A stretch of DNA of 64,000 nucleotides, from the NCBI GenBank assembly GCA_958295665.1, contig OY282560.1, positions 267,703,168 through 267,767,167 of the forward strand. The letters are read 5' to 3'. The notes beneath the pieces are model-generated. The model ran no database searches and was not told the DNA's origin. It worked only from the letters and a program-made list of their open reading frames with translations. Below, one piece after another: positions 1-10,297 of the stretch (position 1 is its first letter; every line of letters begins with the position of its first letter). The translations under genes and the position numbers were made by a program. This DNA comes from Tipula vernalis. Its lineage: Eukaryota > Arthropoda > Insecta > Diptera > Tipulidae.

Positions 1-829
1 GTGGTTACTGAAGAAAATATCAAGATAATCCTCGATATCGTTATGAATGATCGCCGAGTCAAGTTGCGTGAGATTGTTGAAATGGTAAACATATCATATG
101 AACGTGTGTTCAACATTTTGCATGAACATTTGCATATGAAAAAGCTATCGGTAAGATGGGTGCCGCGTTTGCTCAGTGTCGAACAAAAACGAGTTCGACA
201 GACCACTTCACAGCGGTGTTTGGACATGATAAAGCGTAATCCTGTTGATTTTTGGCGTCGATTAATTACTGTTGATGAAACGTGGGTCCACCACTACACA
301 CCTGAAACCAAAGCTGGTGGAAGTGCTCCGAAGAAGGCAAAGGCAGTGAAATCGGCTGGCAAGGTTATGGCCACTATATTTTGGGATGCACACGGAATAT
401 TGCTCATCGATTATCTTGAAAAAGGATCCACAATCACAGGAAAGTATTATCGTGCATTATTGGATCAATTGGTTGATGCAATCAAGGAAAAACGACCACA
501 TTTAAAGAAGAAAAAAGTGCTCTTTCTTCAAGACAACGCACCGGTTCACACAGCATTAGATACGATGCTAAAATTACGTGAAATACACTTCGAATTGGTT
601 GATCATCCACCTTATAGCCCAGATTTAGCTCCTAGTGACTTTTTCCTGTTTCCAAACTTGAAAAAATGGCTCGCAGGACAAAGATTCATCTCAAACGAAG
701 AAGTGATTATCCAAACATAACGCGTATTTTGAGGGGTTCCCGAAATCGTATTATTCAGATGGTATAAAAAAGTTGGAGTATCGTCTTACTAAGTTTGTCG
801 AATTAAATGGAGACTATGTTGAGAAATAA
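1..829 (+). pseudogene. mariner transposase, 5'-cut by the window edge and frameshifted
   Basis: This encodes the catalytic part of a mariner-family (Tc1/mariner, DD34D) transposase, the enzyme that cuts and pastes its own element at TA sites. The first base is already inside the gene: the translation opens at a residue near position 67 of typical irritans-type mariners, so about 66 N-terminal residues lie outside the window. Visible motifs are VDETWVHHYTP (first Asp), FLQDNAPVH (second Asp) and YSPDLAPSDFF (third Asp); the last two Asp are separated by 34 residues. Two defects are seen. About 8 residues after HHYTPE are missing in frame compared with mariner relatives. Near 716-720 the frame shifts: a stop TAA lies in the main frame, while the adjacent frame continues with the usual C-terminal residues (NAYFEGF through GDYVEK) to a TAA at 827-829. 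The copy is therefore not autonomous. Family assignment is firm; subfamily is inferred from resemblance. Confidence 0.9.
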
Positions 830-895
830 ATGGTTTTTGGCAAAAAAAAAAATTTTGTTTTCCTACTTAGGTAGCTTCATTTTCAATCCGCCCTC
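1..895 (+). mobile_element. 3' portion of a mariner element
   Basis: The transposase pseudogene is followed by about 65 bases of non-coding DNA ending near ...CCGCCCTCGTA, just before a TATATATA run. This is the expected place for the 3' terminal inverted repeat and TA target, but the matching 5' repeat is outside the window, so the exact end is uncertain. Confidence 0.6.
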
Positions 896-1939
896 GTACA
901 TATATATATGTATATATTTTTTAATTGATCTTAACTTGTAAAAGTAAGAAATTTCGCTAACTCACGTATTAAATGGTTTAAATCGCCTTTTCTCCAAAAT
1001 CGCTTTATATTTTTGATTCGCTTTTAATAGATCTTGATCGCTCGAAAGTCGCAGGAAAAGAGAACGATTTTTCAATATTTCGAAGACTCATTCGCGGAAT
1101 TTTGGATTGCCCTTGGTTAATAAAATACAACCACTAAATTAGGCGCGAGTTTAACTAAATTCAAATTATTTAATTAATGCACGTGACTCAAAAGCTAACG
1201 CGTTAATCTATTACAAAATAATTATTGTTAAAGACAGAGAATTTACAAACAGGCATCATAAATGCTACTGTCATTGAATTGGTAAACAAAAAATATATAA
1301 TTTTTGATAACCAATAGAAAATTGACAATGTTTCTGCGAAATTACTCTTTTACAAGATAAGTATATGATGTTATATAATTTTAATTTATTATTACTTAAT
1401 AATTTTTATTTTTATGTTGACATCTTTGCCAAGATTCTTGTTTTTTATTTTGTACATTTTCGTTATAAATTTTGACAATACCGGAATACAAAAAAGTTCA
1501 TGCTAAAACATAACGTAAACTAATACAGGAGTAAGGTGAAGTTATTAACAATTGACAAAGAATTTTATAAATTCAAATATAATTTATGTTATTAATAATA
1601 GTTGTTGATGAAGATCCGACGCGCAGCAATAGCAGATGCATAAATATTACTCAGTACCACAAGTTTACCAAGACCGTTTATTTCGCTCAGTTTTCAGAAA
1701 AAGATCTTTGAATAAAATCATAATTTATCACTTATTGGTAATTTGGTATTAAGGCCTCTATCAAATGATTAACTAATAATGTTATTTGGCCTTCCATCAA
1801 GAAAGATTTAAAAGTCATGGCCAAAAGTTGTTTAGCGTGTCTAAAATTAAAAGTTTCAAGACACACCAAATATCCTTCAAAATCCACAACCGGTTTCTGA
1901 AAATCACTGATACTGTGACATTGATCGACAGGTACATTA
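896..1939. other. AT-rich non-coding stretch
   Basis: No convincing coding region or repeat boundary is seen. Short open stretches near 1786-1957 have no recognisable motif and lie just upstream of the LINE fragment; they may be its decayed 5' part or flanking DNA. Confidence 0.5.
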
Positions 1940-1957
1940 CGGCTGCCACCATCGCCT

Positions 1958-3316
1958 TTGCCGGATTACTGCGGCAGTTACCACAAGTACATTGCTTTTG
2001 AAGTTGGCAGGAGACAACGAAACGACTCGCGGGATAAACCTGGTAGATGGAACCTGCAAAAAATGGACGTTGAGCGGTTCAGGGAAGAGCTAAAGAATGG
2101 CAAGCAGCAAATGGCGAGCAATATAAGAGGAACGGACGGAAGAGCTGTGACTGAGGCTCGGATATCGTCCACCATGGGTCTTATCATCTCGGCCTGTGAG
2201 GTATCCATGCCAAGGAAGAGACCAAGGCACAACAAACCGTCTGTGTATTGGTGGACAGCGGAAATTTCGGACGTATGAAGGAGATGCTTCGCACTCCGAC
2301 GAGAGGCCCAGCGAGTAAGAGATCGTGCTGAAGCTAGCCGCGTTTTCGAAGAATTTGGTCTCGTCAAAAAGCTACTGCGCAGAAAAATAAATGAGGACAT
2401 TAACGAAGACCCATGGGAACTGGGCTACAAAAGAGTTACGCAGAAACTAGAAGCCTAGATACCAACACGAATAATGGATGCTCGCACCACTGAAAACATT
2501 GTTAAAACTATCTTCCCCAGTCATCCAGAGAGAGAACTGGTAACAGGAAGGCAAGAAATAGAAGTTCCACTTTTCACAGAGATATAGCTACATAACGCTA
2601 TTTCGTCATTAAAAAGCAAGAGGGCTCCTGGCCCGGATGGAATTCCAAATGAAGTCCTGCAAATCGTTGCCCAGCAGAATCCTAAAATAATGCTGAAGAT
2701 GTACAATGCTTGCATGATGGAAGGAGTTTTTAGCTCCAGATGGAAGAAGAGACGGTTGGTGTTAATTAGAAAAGGAGATGGTGACCCTGAGCTACCCTCA
2801 TCCTTTCGACCCTTATGCATGCTGGATACGGCTGGCAAAGTTTTGGAGAAGCTAATCCGAGCGAGACTTATATCGGTGATCCAAGCAGCAGGAGATCTCT
2901 CGCCTAGGCAATATGGATTCAGAGCTGGGTGTTCCACGATCGGCGCAATCAGTGAGGTTACGGAAGCAGTAAAGAGAGCGGAGGATTACGGTGAATTGTT
3001 TTGCTGGTGACTTTGGACGTGGAAAACGCTTTAATACAGTGAGATGGAGGGATATAATCGACGCCATGGAGCACCAATTCCATATTCCAGCTTATCTAGC
3101 GCGGATCTTGGGTGACTATATGAGGAATCGCATCCTCACATATGACATGAATGAAGGGGGGCGAAACATGGCGTTCACAGCGGGAGCAGCCCAGGGATCA
3201 ATATTGGGACCCGACCTCTGGAATGTATTTTACTATGGCCTGCTAAGAAAGGGGACACCCTACGAGAGTCGCTTGGTGGGTTAGGCGGATGACGTGGCGG
3301 TGCTTATTACTGCGCG
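1958..3316 (+). pseudogene. R1-type LINE ORF2, reverse transcriptase, N-terminal part
   Basis: This is part of the LINE polyprotein that nicks DNA and copies the element RNA by target-primed reverse transcription. The linker after the endonuclease (GRWNLQKMDVERFREEL) is followed by classical fingers/palm motifs: SKRAPGPDGIPNE, SSFRPLCMLDTAGKVLEKLI, QYGFRAGCSTIGAI, VTLDVENAFNTVRW and AGAAQGSILGPDLWN. It is broken several times: stops near 2276 and 2456 and in the codon before LHNAI at 2584-2586, and a frame change near 2990. The Tyr of the catalytic YADD box is a TAG stop (VG*ADD, about 3282). Coding continues after E1 at 10298. The clade assignment is by motif recognition. Confidence 0.85.
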
Positions 3317-3847
3317 AGTTAAAGTTTAAGGCAGTCGTGGTGGGTTTTTTTATAAAACACTTTTTATTTTATTCTTTAACAAATTTTTATTTAGTTCCTT
3401 TCTATTTAAAAGTTACAATAATTCTGATTCTTATATTCGTTGAACCATCATATATATTATATCGTTATACTAAACAAAAATGTAAAAATGTAAATGCAGT
3501 ACTAGAATTATAATCATATTGTTTGTTCTCTATTTATTCATTACATTGTATGATTATAATTCTAAGAAATGGTTTATCTAAATGTAATATTATAAATGTG
3601 TGAAAGTAAAAATATGTACGTAGAATCATTTCTTTTGTTTTTATTTATTTATCTTATTCTATGTCTACATTTAATTTAATTTCTCTATGTTATGATATTT
3701 GATAATTTACTGTTACAATGTTGTAGTTACATTTTTATTGATGTTGTTGTTGATAATTTGGTGTTACAATCTTGTCTACTGCTACATTGTTGTTTGGTCA
3801 ATATGATGTTGGGATGTTGGGTTCGTGTGGAGTGACAATACGTAACT
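3317..3847 (-). repeat. E1 3' LTR (531 bp)
   Basis: This matches 9767-10297 over its full 531 bp with one visible substitution at 3394. The last 16 codons and stop of env read into it. Short apparent coding stretches on the plus strand inside both LTRs are artefacts. Confidence 0.95.
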
Positions 3848-5433
3848 CCTCCCGCCGAAGTGATGGCCAAAATCTGAAAGACTTTTGGTCATTGGAAGTA
3901 GGTGATGTACCGTTTTGTAGTCCGGTTTTATTTTTCTTAAAATATGAAATAAGAATATAGATTAATATAATTAAGATTATTATGCCATAAAGTGTCCACG
4001 ATGTGTAATGGCTGATGGTGTGTTGATTCGTTACAAAATGTAGTTCATTCAATTTTTCTTGATTTTTTAAATTCCAATCGTGTAACATGGGTAGATTTAT
4101 TGCTGGTTCGGTTTTTTCAACTATTATATCGTTGAAAGGTTGCAAAAGTTTTTTATCTGTGAAGGTAGCTGCATAATTTTCGTATTGTATTCCGTTTATT
4201 TCTAATGTACAATCAGTAAATTTTATAATTTTTACTCCCTGTATTTCTTTTTGTTTTTGTTCACAGTTTGATGAGAAAGAAATCGGGTTTTTGCTATATA
4301 CATATAGATAGTTTGGTTGTAGTTGTTTAACTTCCTCGGGAAGAGATCCATTGGTTATGTTGCATCTGGCTGGTAAGTTGAATATAATTTGAGTGATACA
4401 ATATTGTTTACTGAGTTGGATTTTAGTTTCTTCGCAGTAAGCTGACCCTTCTATTATGGTACATGGTCGTTCGATATACTGGTAATGTTGATTATTAGCG
4501 ATTATTTTGGAATGCGGGATGTAAATGGAAAAGGAATTATTTATAGTAGTAGGTTGCAATAGGTATTGTTGAAATTTGGCGGGATGAAATTTAGGTATTT
4601 GAATAGACATAATAATAGTAGATTGATTATAGTAGGCTTTGAGTGTTAGCAATTTGTATAGTTCATTATCAGAATGGATAGTTATTTTTTGTTTTTCGGA
4701 AAGGTTGTGAATATAATGCATTTCATTTTTGTCTAGAATATGGTGCGAAATTACTTGGATTTTCGCTAGTAATATTATTTCAATGATATTATCTAAATGT
4801 TCTTGTAGATATTTTATATTATACTCGGTGTGATATAGATATTGATCAATAAGCATTATACTTTGTAATTCGTAATTATAATTTCGAGTTACTTCTAATT
4901 CCTTAGTTAGGGTTATCGAGCTATTATTAATGACTTCTTTAATTTCTTTGAATCGTTCCATCATTTCGGTATTTAAATTGATTTGTTCATTAATTTCTTT
5001 TGTTATCTGTCCTTCGTTATTGTATAATTGTTGTATTGCCTGATTTATTTCTATATAGTCATCATTATCTAGGTTACCTGTAATACTTTTGAGTATGGAT
5101 CCTAATCCGTTAATTAGTCCTCTTTTGCTTCTATAAGTGGGTTTTAAGGAATTAAGAGTATCTTCTAGTTTATCTAGTTGTAATGTAAGGATACTTATCT
5201 TGTTATGATAAAGTGTAGCTAAATGTGTGTCTAATTTTGTTTTTTCCTGTATTTGGTAAACATTAAGGTCAAGATCTAGGATATTTTGGTCAAACTGGGT
5301 AAGATTTATAACATGTAATAATTTGCTATTGTCATTTATTATTCTTGCTTCTCCTAGCTTTATAGGAATAAAGCCTCTGTTGTCGTTGTAGTCTATGACT
5401 TCCATCATTTGGCTGGTACTGTTACTCACGTAC
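3798..5433 (-). CDS. env: E1 envelope glycoprotein (main exon)
   Basis: This is the envelope protein of an insect endogenous retrovirus: a membrane fusion protein related to baculovirus F proteins that acts at the cell surface. From the GTG at 5427-5429 the frame is open for 543 residues. Visible features are a basic furin-type cleavage site RSKR at about residues 100-103 followed by a hydrophobic/glycine fusion-peptide-like stretch (GLINGLGS), several N-glycosylation sequons, and one transmembrane helix near residues 480-500 (YGIIILIILIYIL) with a short basic tail that enters the LTR. The region starts without an ATG or signal peptide. A consensus acceptor (cctttgcag) ends at 5434, and its phase fits a donor after a signal-peptide-like mini-exon at 9503-9549, so env is probably made from a spliced RNA. 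No internal stop is seen. Confidence 0.85.
3848..3858 (-). promoter_or_regulatory. E1 polypurine tract
   Basis: On the minus strand the bases just before the 3' LTR are CGGCGGGAGG, a purine-rich plus-strand primer in the expected place. It lies inside the env reading frame. Confidence 0.75.
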
Positions 5434-7990
5434 CTGCAAAGGTTTTTTTATTTTAGATTTATGTATTTTCCTATTGTTTTTATTTATTACGGTTATTTTA
5501 TTATTTTTCAGGATTTGATTTTTTGTAAATTTTGGAGCTAATTTGTTTCGCCTATTGTCTTTTTCATAGACGATATCGTTTATTCTAAACTCTGGTGGTT
5601 GTATTCTATTGTCATTACGTTTATTTATTATTGCCTGTTTGCTCTGCAAATTCTTTTGTTGTATGATTTTGCAGAGGTTATCATATTGTTCTTTTTGTTC
5701 TTTTATATAATCGTGTAAATTATCTTTTTTCTGTTGTGAGAATAATTCATTCTTAGAGTAGTGTCCATTTTTTAGTTCTATTGGAGTCAATTGTGTTGCC
5801 GAATGTATGGTGTTGTTGTATATTATTATTGTATTTAACATTAGATCGTCCGGATCTTGTGTTTTATTTTTTGAATAAAGGATTCGGTAAATTTCAATAA
5901 GTGTTGAATGAAATCTTTCTACAGGAGAGTTACCTGTTGACGATTTCGGGGATGTTAAGTGTAATGTTACATTATGCAATTTGCAGAAATCTTTAAAAAT
6001 TATTGATTTAAATTCAATACCTTGATCACTAATAATTTTCAGGGGTTTGCCATGGGTTGATATATATGTTTTCATGAGTTTGACTACCTCGAGACTACCT
6101 GGGTTTCGCAATAATAGAGCGGACCCAAATTTTGAAAATTTGTCTAAAACTGTTAGATACTTTAAGTTATTTATGGAAAAAATGTCTATATGTAATATTT
6201 CTATTGGTTTTCCTGGAGTTTCTGTAATTTCAAATTGTATAGGTCTTTCTAAACGGTCGTATTTTTGAGTTTGGCAAGTTTCACATTTGTTGATATATTT
6301 TTGTGCGACATTACGAATTTTCGGGAAATAGTAATTTCTTTTGACTTGCTGAATGTTTTCGATGATTCCACGATGACCGTTGTCATGGATTTCTTTGATG
6401 ATCTTTATTTGTTCTAATGGTTCTTCTACATCTAAACGTAAATATATGGCTCGTATTATTTTGAGGTTAGAATTCTTAAAATGTTTTTTTATAACACAGT
6501 TGAGGGTTCTAAATGTATCCTGATCACAGGCTAGTCCTGTTAATGAATTTGGTTTTAGATATTCTTTTAGAATTTTAGTTAATCTGTTTTCATCAAATTT
6601 TGTACTTTGGATAGTATATCTTTTCTTTGAACTAAATAAAATTTCAAATTTAATTTCAAGGTCCTGTATATTCATTGCTGTTTTCAAGATTATTTGAGTT
6701 TTGAACTCGTTGATTGGTGTTTCTGTAGTTGGAATGACGTCCTTTTGTTTGATGATTTCTGATTGTATATCCTGATCACTAGAAGTACTTGGATTAGTGT
6801 TATCATCGGAATGATGATTGATTTCTACTGTCTCAGGTTCTATTCTGGACAAGCTATCGGCGTTGGTATTTTTAGTGCCTTTTTTATACATAATTGTATA
6901 GTCGTATTCTTCTAACTTTAATCTCCATCGAACTAGTTTGGAGTTTGGTTCTTTCAATTTACGATAGTCTATAACTAAACGCCATTTAGTTTTACCACCT
7001 GCATCTACCTTTTTTGGCACTATCCAGATTGGTGAGGACCATGGGGAATAACTTGGTCTAATTATTCCGTCCTGAAGCATTTTGTCAATCTGGGTTTTTA
7101 CTTCATCTTTGTGAATGTGCGGGTATCTGTAGCTTTTGGTAAATATGGGTTTATCATTTTTTAAGTCAATTTGATGTTTGACTCGATTTGTGAAGGTTAA
7201 ATTTTGATTTTCCTTGAGGAAAATCTTTTCATATGCTAAACATAAATTCTTGATAGCTTTTTCCTCTTCTCCGTTAAGGTGACTAACTCGAATGAGATTG
7301 GTGATATCCTGAGAATCTTGGGTATTCATTGATATAGAGGAATGATTTAATTCGGTGCGATAATTATTTAGAGATTCTGTTTTAATTGGTTGTTCGAAAA
7401 GGCAAGGCTGATCTTGATCAGTGAAATTTGCGATTTCTACGTTTGATTGCCAATTTTTGGCTCTATAGATGCCTTCTGGTATTATAAGATTATTTTGCGT
7501 TTGAATAGGTTTAATATAGAATTCACCTTCTTCAGTATCTACTGGAATTTGGATTATTTGTTTTGTTCGAGCTGGGATGGTAAGGAATTGAGATGTATAG
7601 TTGGGTTTAAACAATAGTGGAATTTTTACTTTGTCCGTTTTTAACAAAGATTTTTGGAAGTCTAATCGAATTCCTAATTTTTGGATCATTTCGAGGCCAA
7701 TTAAGCCATCAAAATATTCGTGGAATTTGAAGTTAAAAAATTCTAAGGATTCTTCAGTTTGAAATTCTTGTAATCCTTTAATTGTAACTTTTCCTGTAAT
7801 TTCGTGATTTTGAAATAGGGTTCGCACCGTTATAGGTTGAATTTTCTGTATTCGTTTAGGATTTAAGTAGACTGGGTTAATAAAAGATTTGTTGGCACCT
7901 GTATCGATAAGCATCTTGAGTTTTGTTTTATTAGTTATTGCTATATGAATATATGGCAATAAGCCTGATTGGTGTGTGTTGAGACTAATT
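5422..7990 (-). CDS. pol: E1 Pol polyprotein with in-frame loss of RT core and RNase H
   Basis: Gypsy-type Pol should supply protease, reverse transcriptase, RNase H and integrase. Here the frame is open for 845 residues from a TTG at 7959 and extends upstream into the end of gag in the -1 frame. The protease motif LIDTGANKS is near the start. RT begins normally (RPSYSPWSSPIWIVPKK, WRLVIDYRKL), then jumps at about 6949-6957 to the end of RNase H (EPNSKLVRW, KKGTKNTNADSLSRI). More than 300 residues, including the YxDD box and all RNase H catalytic residues, are missing compared with E2 at 27150-28060. Integrase is complete by eye: zinc finger HDNGH...CETCQ, then HIDIF, ISDQGIEF and NSPVERFHS for the D, D, E triad. 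The product might still give protease and integrase but not reverse transcription. Confidence 0.88.
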
Positions 7991-9284
7991 AGTCCGATGG
8001 GGGTTCCGAGGCTAGTGGCGGAAAAACCTCCTCATCTGGTTCTTCTTCATTCGGATCTTGAAATGAATCCAGATTTTGTACATATTGTGGAGGGTACTCA
8101 TTCTCTACATATACTTGTTCGTTAGTATTTAATTCTTCCAAGTTATATAATTCTTCAGACACAAACCTTGGAGGTCCTTGTTGTCTGAATTGGTTCTGGG
8201 GTTTTTGATTTTGCGCATTACTTTGGTTGTTGGATCTAGTATATTGTTGAAATTTATTTATATTAGATGTTGTGGCCATAGGTTCTATTTTACTTAGAGG
8301 TTTTTGAGGTTTTTGAAATGTTTGAAAGGTTGGTTTAAATTGGTTATTTTGAAATTCTTGGCCTGGCTGGCCAGTTCTTGGTAATGGTTGAGAATTGTAA
8401 TGATATTTGGAGTTATTTTGGTACCTCGGTACGAAATTATTGGCGGCATATTGAAATCTGTGTTGATAATTAGGTTGTTGCACCTGTTTTTCATAATGTA
8501 TGGGTGAAGGTTTACGTTGAAAGTTGGATATACTTGGATTGAACACACGATTTTTAATATAATGCATATTTTGTTCGCTGATGCATAATGAAAATGCTTC
8601 GGCGATACTATCAGGATCTCTAGCTCTGATCATTGATCCCAGAGGTTCTCTAAGACCAGCCAAAAATGTGGATAAGCACATTTCTTTATAAAGATTTTCT
8701 TTTGTTGATTTTACCGTGGCATTGAGTTCATGTAAATTAACGTGATTAATAATGGTTGACTGAATGTCAATAATTTTTGAGAAGTATTTCTCAACTGTAT
8801 CTGAACCTTGATACAAGGTATGCAAGTCTCTAATGAGGCTTGTTTCATTGTGTTTATCCGCATAGAGAGTTCTTAAATTATCCTTGATATTATTCCAATT
8901 AAGGTCTGTACCATACATTAAAAGTACTTCATCGGCTTCTCCGATGATTTTATTACGGATGGCCCGTAAAAATGTTGTGGGTACTTGTCCACATCCTAAT
9001 ATTTTATTACACTGTGCCATTATTTCGTCTACATTTTTAATAAATTCGTGTAGCGAATGTTTATTACCCGTGAACTTGGGTAAGTCTTTGATACAGTCAG
9101 GTAATTTTAGGGTATCTACTAATGTATTAATATGTTCAATTGTTGCCATTTTAAAGGTTTCGTTTTTTCCTAATTCTACTTCAAAATTATTTATTTTATC
9201 TGAACTTCCTAATTTTTTACTTTCTTGATCAGAATCTGGATCTACTATCTTTATTTTAAGAATATTATTTATCAATTCATCCAT
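7989..9284 (-). CDS. gag: E1 Gag polyprotein
   Basis: This is the structural capsid protein of the errantivirus particle, 431 residues. The middle (about residues 60-230) has the errantivirus Gag pattern: FTGNKHSLHEFIKNVD, RAIRNKIIGEADEVL, LRTLYADKHNETSL, FLAGLREPLGSMIRARDP. The C-terminal third is rich in Gln, Asn and Pro, ends in an acidic tail (EEEPDEEVFPPL), and has no CCHC zinc knuckle, as in several fly errantiviruses. The ATG at 9282-9284 sits inside one of the leader hairpins. Gag ends 30 bases before the first possible pol start but the pol frame overlaps its end, so pol needs a -1 frameshift; a C-run (AACCCCCA) lies in the overlap. The frame is intact. Confidence 0.9.
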   Translation of the reverse strand: MDELINNILKIKIVDPDSDQESKKLGSSDKINNFEVELGKNETFKMATIEHINTLVDTLKLPDCIKDLPKFTGNKHSLHEFIKNVDEIMAQCNKILGCGQVPTTFLRAIRNKIIGEADEVLLMYGTDLNWNNIKDNLRTLYADKHNETSLIRDLHTLYQGSDTVEKYFSKIIDIQSTIINHVNLHELNATVKSTKENLYKEMCLSTFLAGLREPLGSMIRARDPDSIAEAFSLCISEQNMHYIKNRVFNPSISNFQRKPSPIHYEKQVQQPNYQHRFQYAANNFVPRYQNNSKYHYNSQPLPRTGQPGQEFQNNQFKPTFQTFQKPQKPLSKIEPMATTSNINKFQQYTRSNNQSNAQNQKPQNQFRQQGPPRFVSEELYNLEELNTNEQVYVENEYPPQYVQNLDSFQDPNEEEPDEEVFPPLASEPPSD

Positions 9285-9677
9285 AAACCGTGGTGATTGA
9301 TTTATTTTTATTTATTAAATACACAAATTCAAATTATTTTTCACCATAAAAAAAACAGTTTTTCACAATTTTCTTAAATTAATCTTTTATATAAGATGTC
9401 CCTAACACTCATAAACCGTGAAGTTAGGACCTGTTCCTCATAAACCGTGAGGAGTGAGAATTAGGTAAAGGAATTTAATAGGTAATCACTAAAATCACTT
9501 ACCATGTAACCATAAATAGAATAAACTGGTAGATCAAAATCAGCGCCATGTGATGTCTCGTTGATAAACCGTCACTTAAACTTCACACTTTATTTTTTTT
9601 TTTCACTTAAAAAGTCCAATAAACACGATCACTATACTCTAATAAACCGTTAGAGTTTTGTTTTCGCAAAAAACCGT
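9277..9677 (-). repeat. E1 leader hairpin array with constant loop (TAAACCG on +, CGGTTTA in element RNA)
   Basis: Six copies of ATAAACCGT or a one-base variant lie at 9283, 9411, 9440, 9564, 9642 and 9669. In five of them TAAACCG is flanked by bases that pair: CCA/TGG (9281-9293, extendable with TCA/TGA), TCA/TGA plus CCTAAC/GTTAGG (9401-9428), TCCTCA/TGAGGA (9435-9453), TGA/TCA (9562-9574) and ACTCTAA/TTAGAGT (9636-9656). The stems differ in sequence yet remain complementary while the loop stays constant, which is the signature of structured RNA. The sixth copy (9669-9677) has no stem. Function is unknown; packaging, translation control or protein binding are possible. Confidence 0.75.
9503..9549 (-). 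other. Predicted signal-peptide mini-exon of E1 env
   Basis: An ATG at 9547-9549 opens 15 codons of strongly hydrophobic sequence (MALILIYQFILF...) and ends two bases into a codon at a consensus donor (CATG then GTAAGT, intron from 9502). This phase matches the acceptor at 5434, where env continues with one base to complete the codon. The predicted intron spans gag and pol. This explains why the main env frame has no signal peptide. It is an inference from splice consensus, phase and hydrophobicity. Confidence 0.7.
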
Positions 9678-9751
9678 GTCAATATTTGACAATACTTTCG
9701 TAAAAAAAAAAAATTCACTGATTCTAAATTTGGATATTTAAAAATATCCTA

Positions 9752-9767
9752 CTACCGGGCTGCGCCA
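9752..9767 (-). promoter_or_regulatory. E1 primer-binding site
   Basis: Directly after the 5' LTR in element sense is GGCGCAGCCCGGTAG, preceded by the last LTR base T. This resembles the serine-tRNA type site (TGGCGCAGT...) of the 297/17.6/ZAM group, with a mismatch or two. Confidence 0.7.
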
Positions 9768-10297
9768 GTTAAAGTTTAAGGCAGTCGTGGTGGGTTTTTT
9801 TATAAAACACTTTTTATTTTATTCTTTAACAAATTTTTATTTAATTCCTTTCTATTTAAAAGTTACAATAATTCTGATTCTTATATTCGTTGAACCATCA
9901 TATATATTATATCGTTATACTAAACAAAAATGTAAAAATGTAAATGCAGTACTAGAATTATAATCATATTGTTTGTTCTCTATTTATTCATTACATTGTA
10001 TGATTATAATTCTAAGAAATGGTTTATCTAAATGTAATATTATAAATGTGTGAAAGTAAAAATATGTACGTAGAATCATTTCTTTTGTTTTTATTTATTT
10101 ATCTTATTCTATGTCTACATTTAATTTAATTTCTCTATGTTATGATATTTGATAATTTACTGTTACAATGTTGTAGTTACATTTTTATTGATGTTGTTGT
10201 TGATAATTTGGTGTTACAATCTTGTCTACTGCTACATTGTTGTTTGGTCAATATGATGTTGGGATGTTGGGTTCGTGTGGAGTGACAATACGTAACT
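9767..10297 (-). repeat. E1 5' LTR (531 bp)
   Basis: The partner of 3317-3847, with identical ends and one substitution (9844). In element sense it supplies the promoter; the primer-binding site follows at once on its inner side. Confidence 0.95.

Larger units (their letters stand above)
3317..10297 (-). mobile_element. Errantivirus-type Ty3/gypsy LTR retrotransposon E1 (gag-pol-env), with pol deletion
   Basis: A complete LTR element of 6,981 bp on the minus strand, closed by a 4-bp target duplication CGCG. LTRs are 531 bp with ends AGTT...AACT and differ at one base (3394 G against 9844 A), so the insertion is recent. Order in element sense: 5' LTR, primer-binding site, 482-bp leader with a hairpin array and a small exon, gag, pol in the -1 frame, env overlapping the end of pol, polypurine tract, 3' LTR. 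An in-frame deletion removes the catalytic core of reverse transcriptase and RNase H, so this copy cannot replicate alone. The CGCG target inside an alternating GC run recalls what is known of the fly errantivirus ZAM. Confidence 0.93.

Noticed and set aside
3772..3960. Plus-strand open frame starting MSTATLLFGQYD, also at 10222
   Set aside because: It lies in the E1 LTR and occurs in both LTR copies on the antisense strand; it only looks like a gene.
3798..5433. Idea that E1 env is a non-secreted protein because it lacks a signal peptide
   Set aside because: The phase-matched upstream mini-exon supplies a plausible signal sequence.
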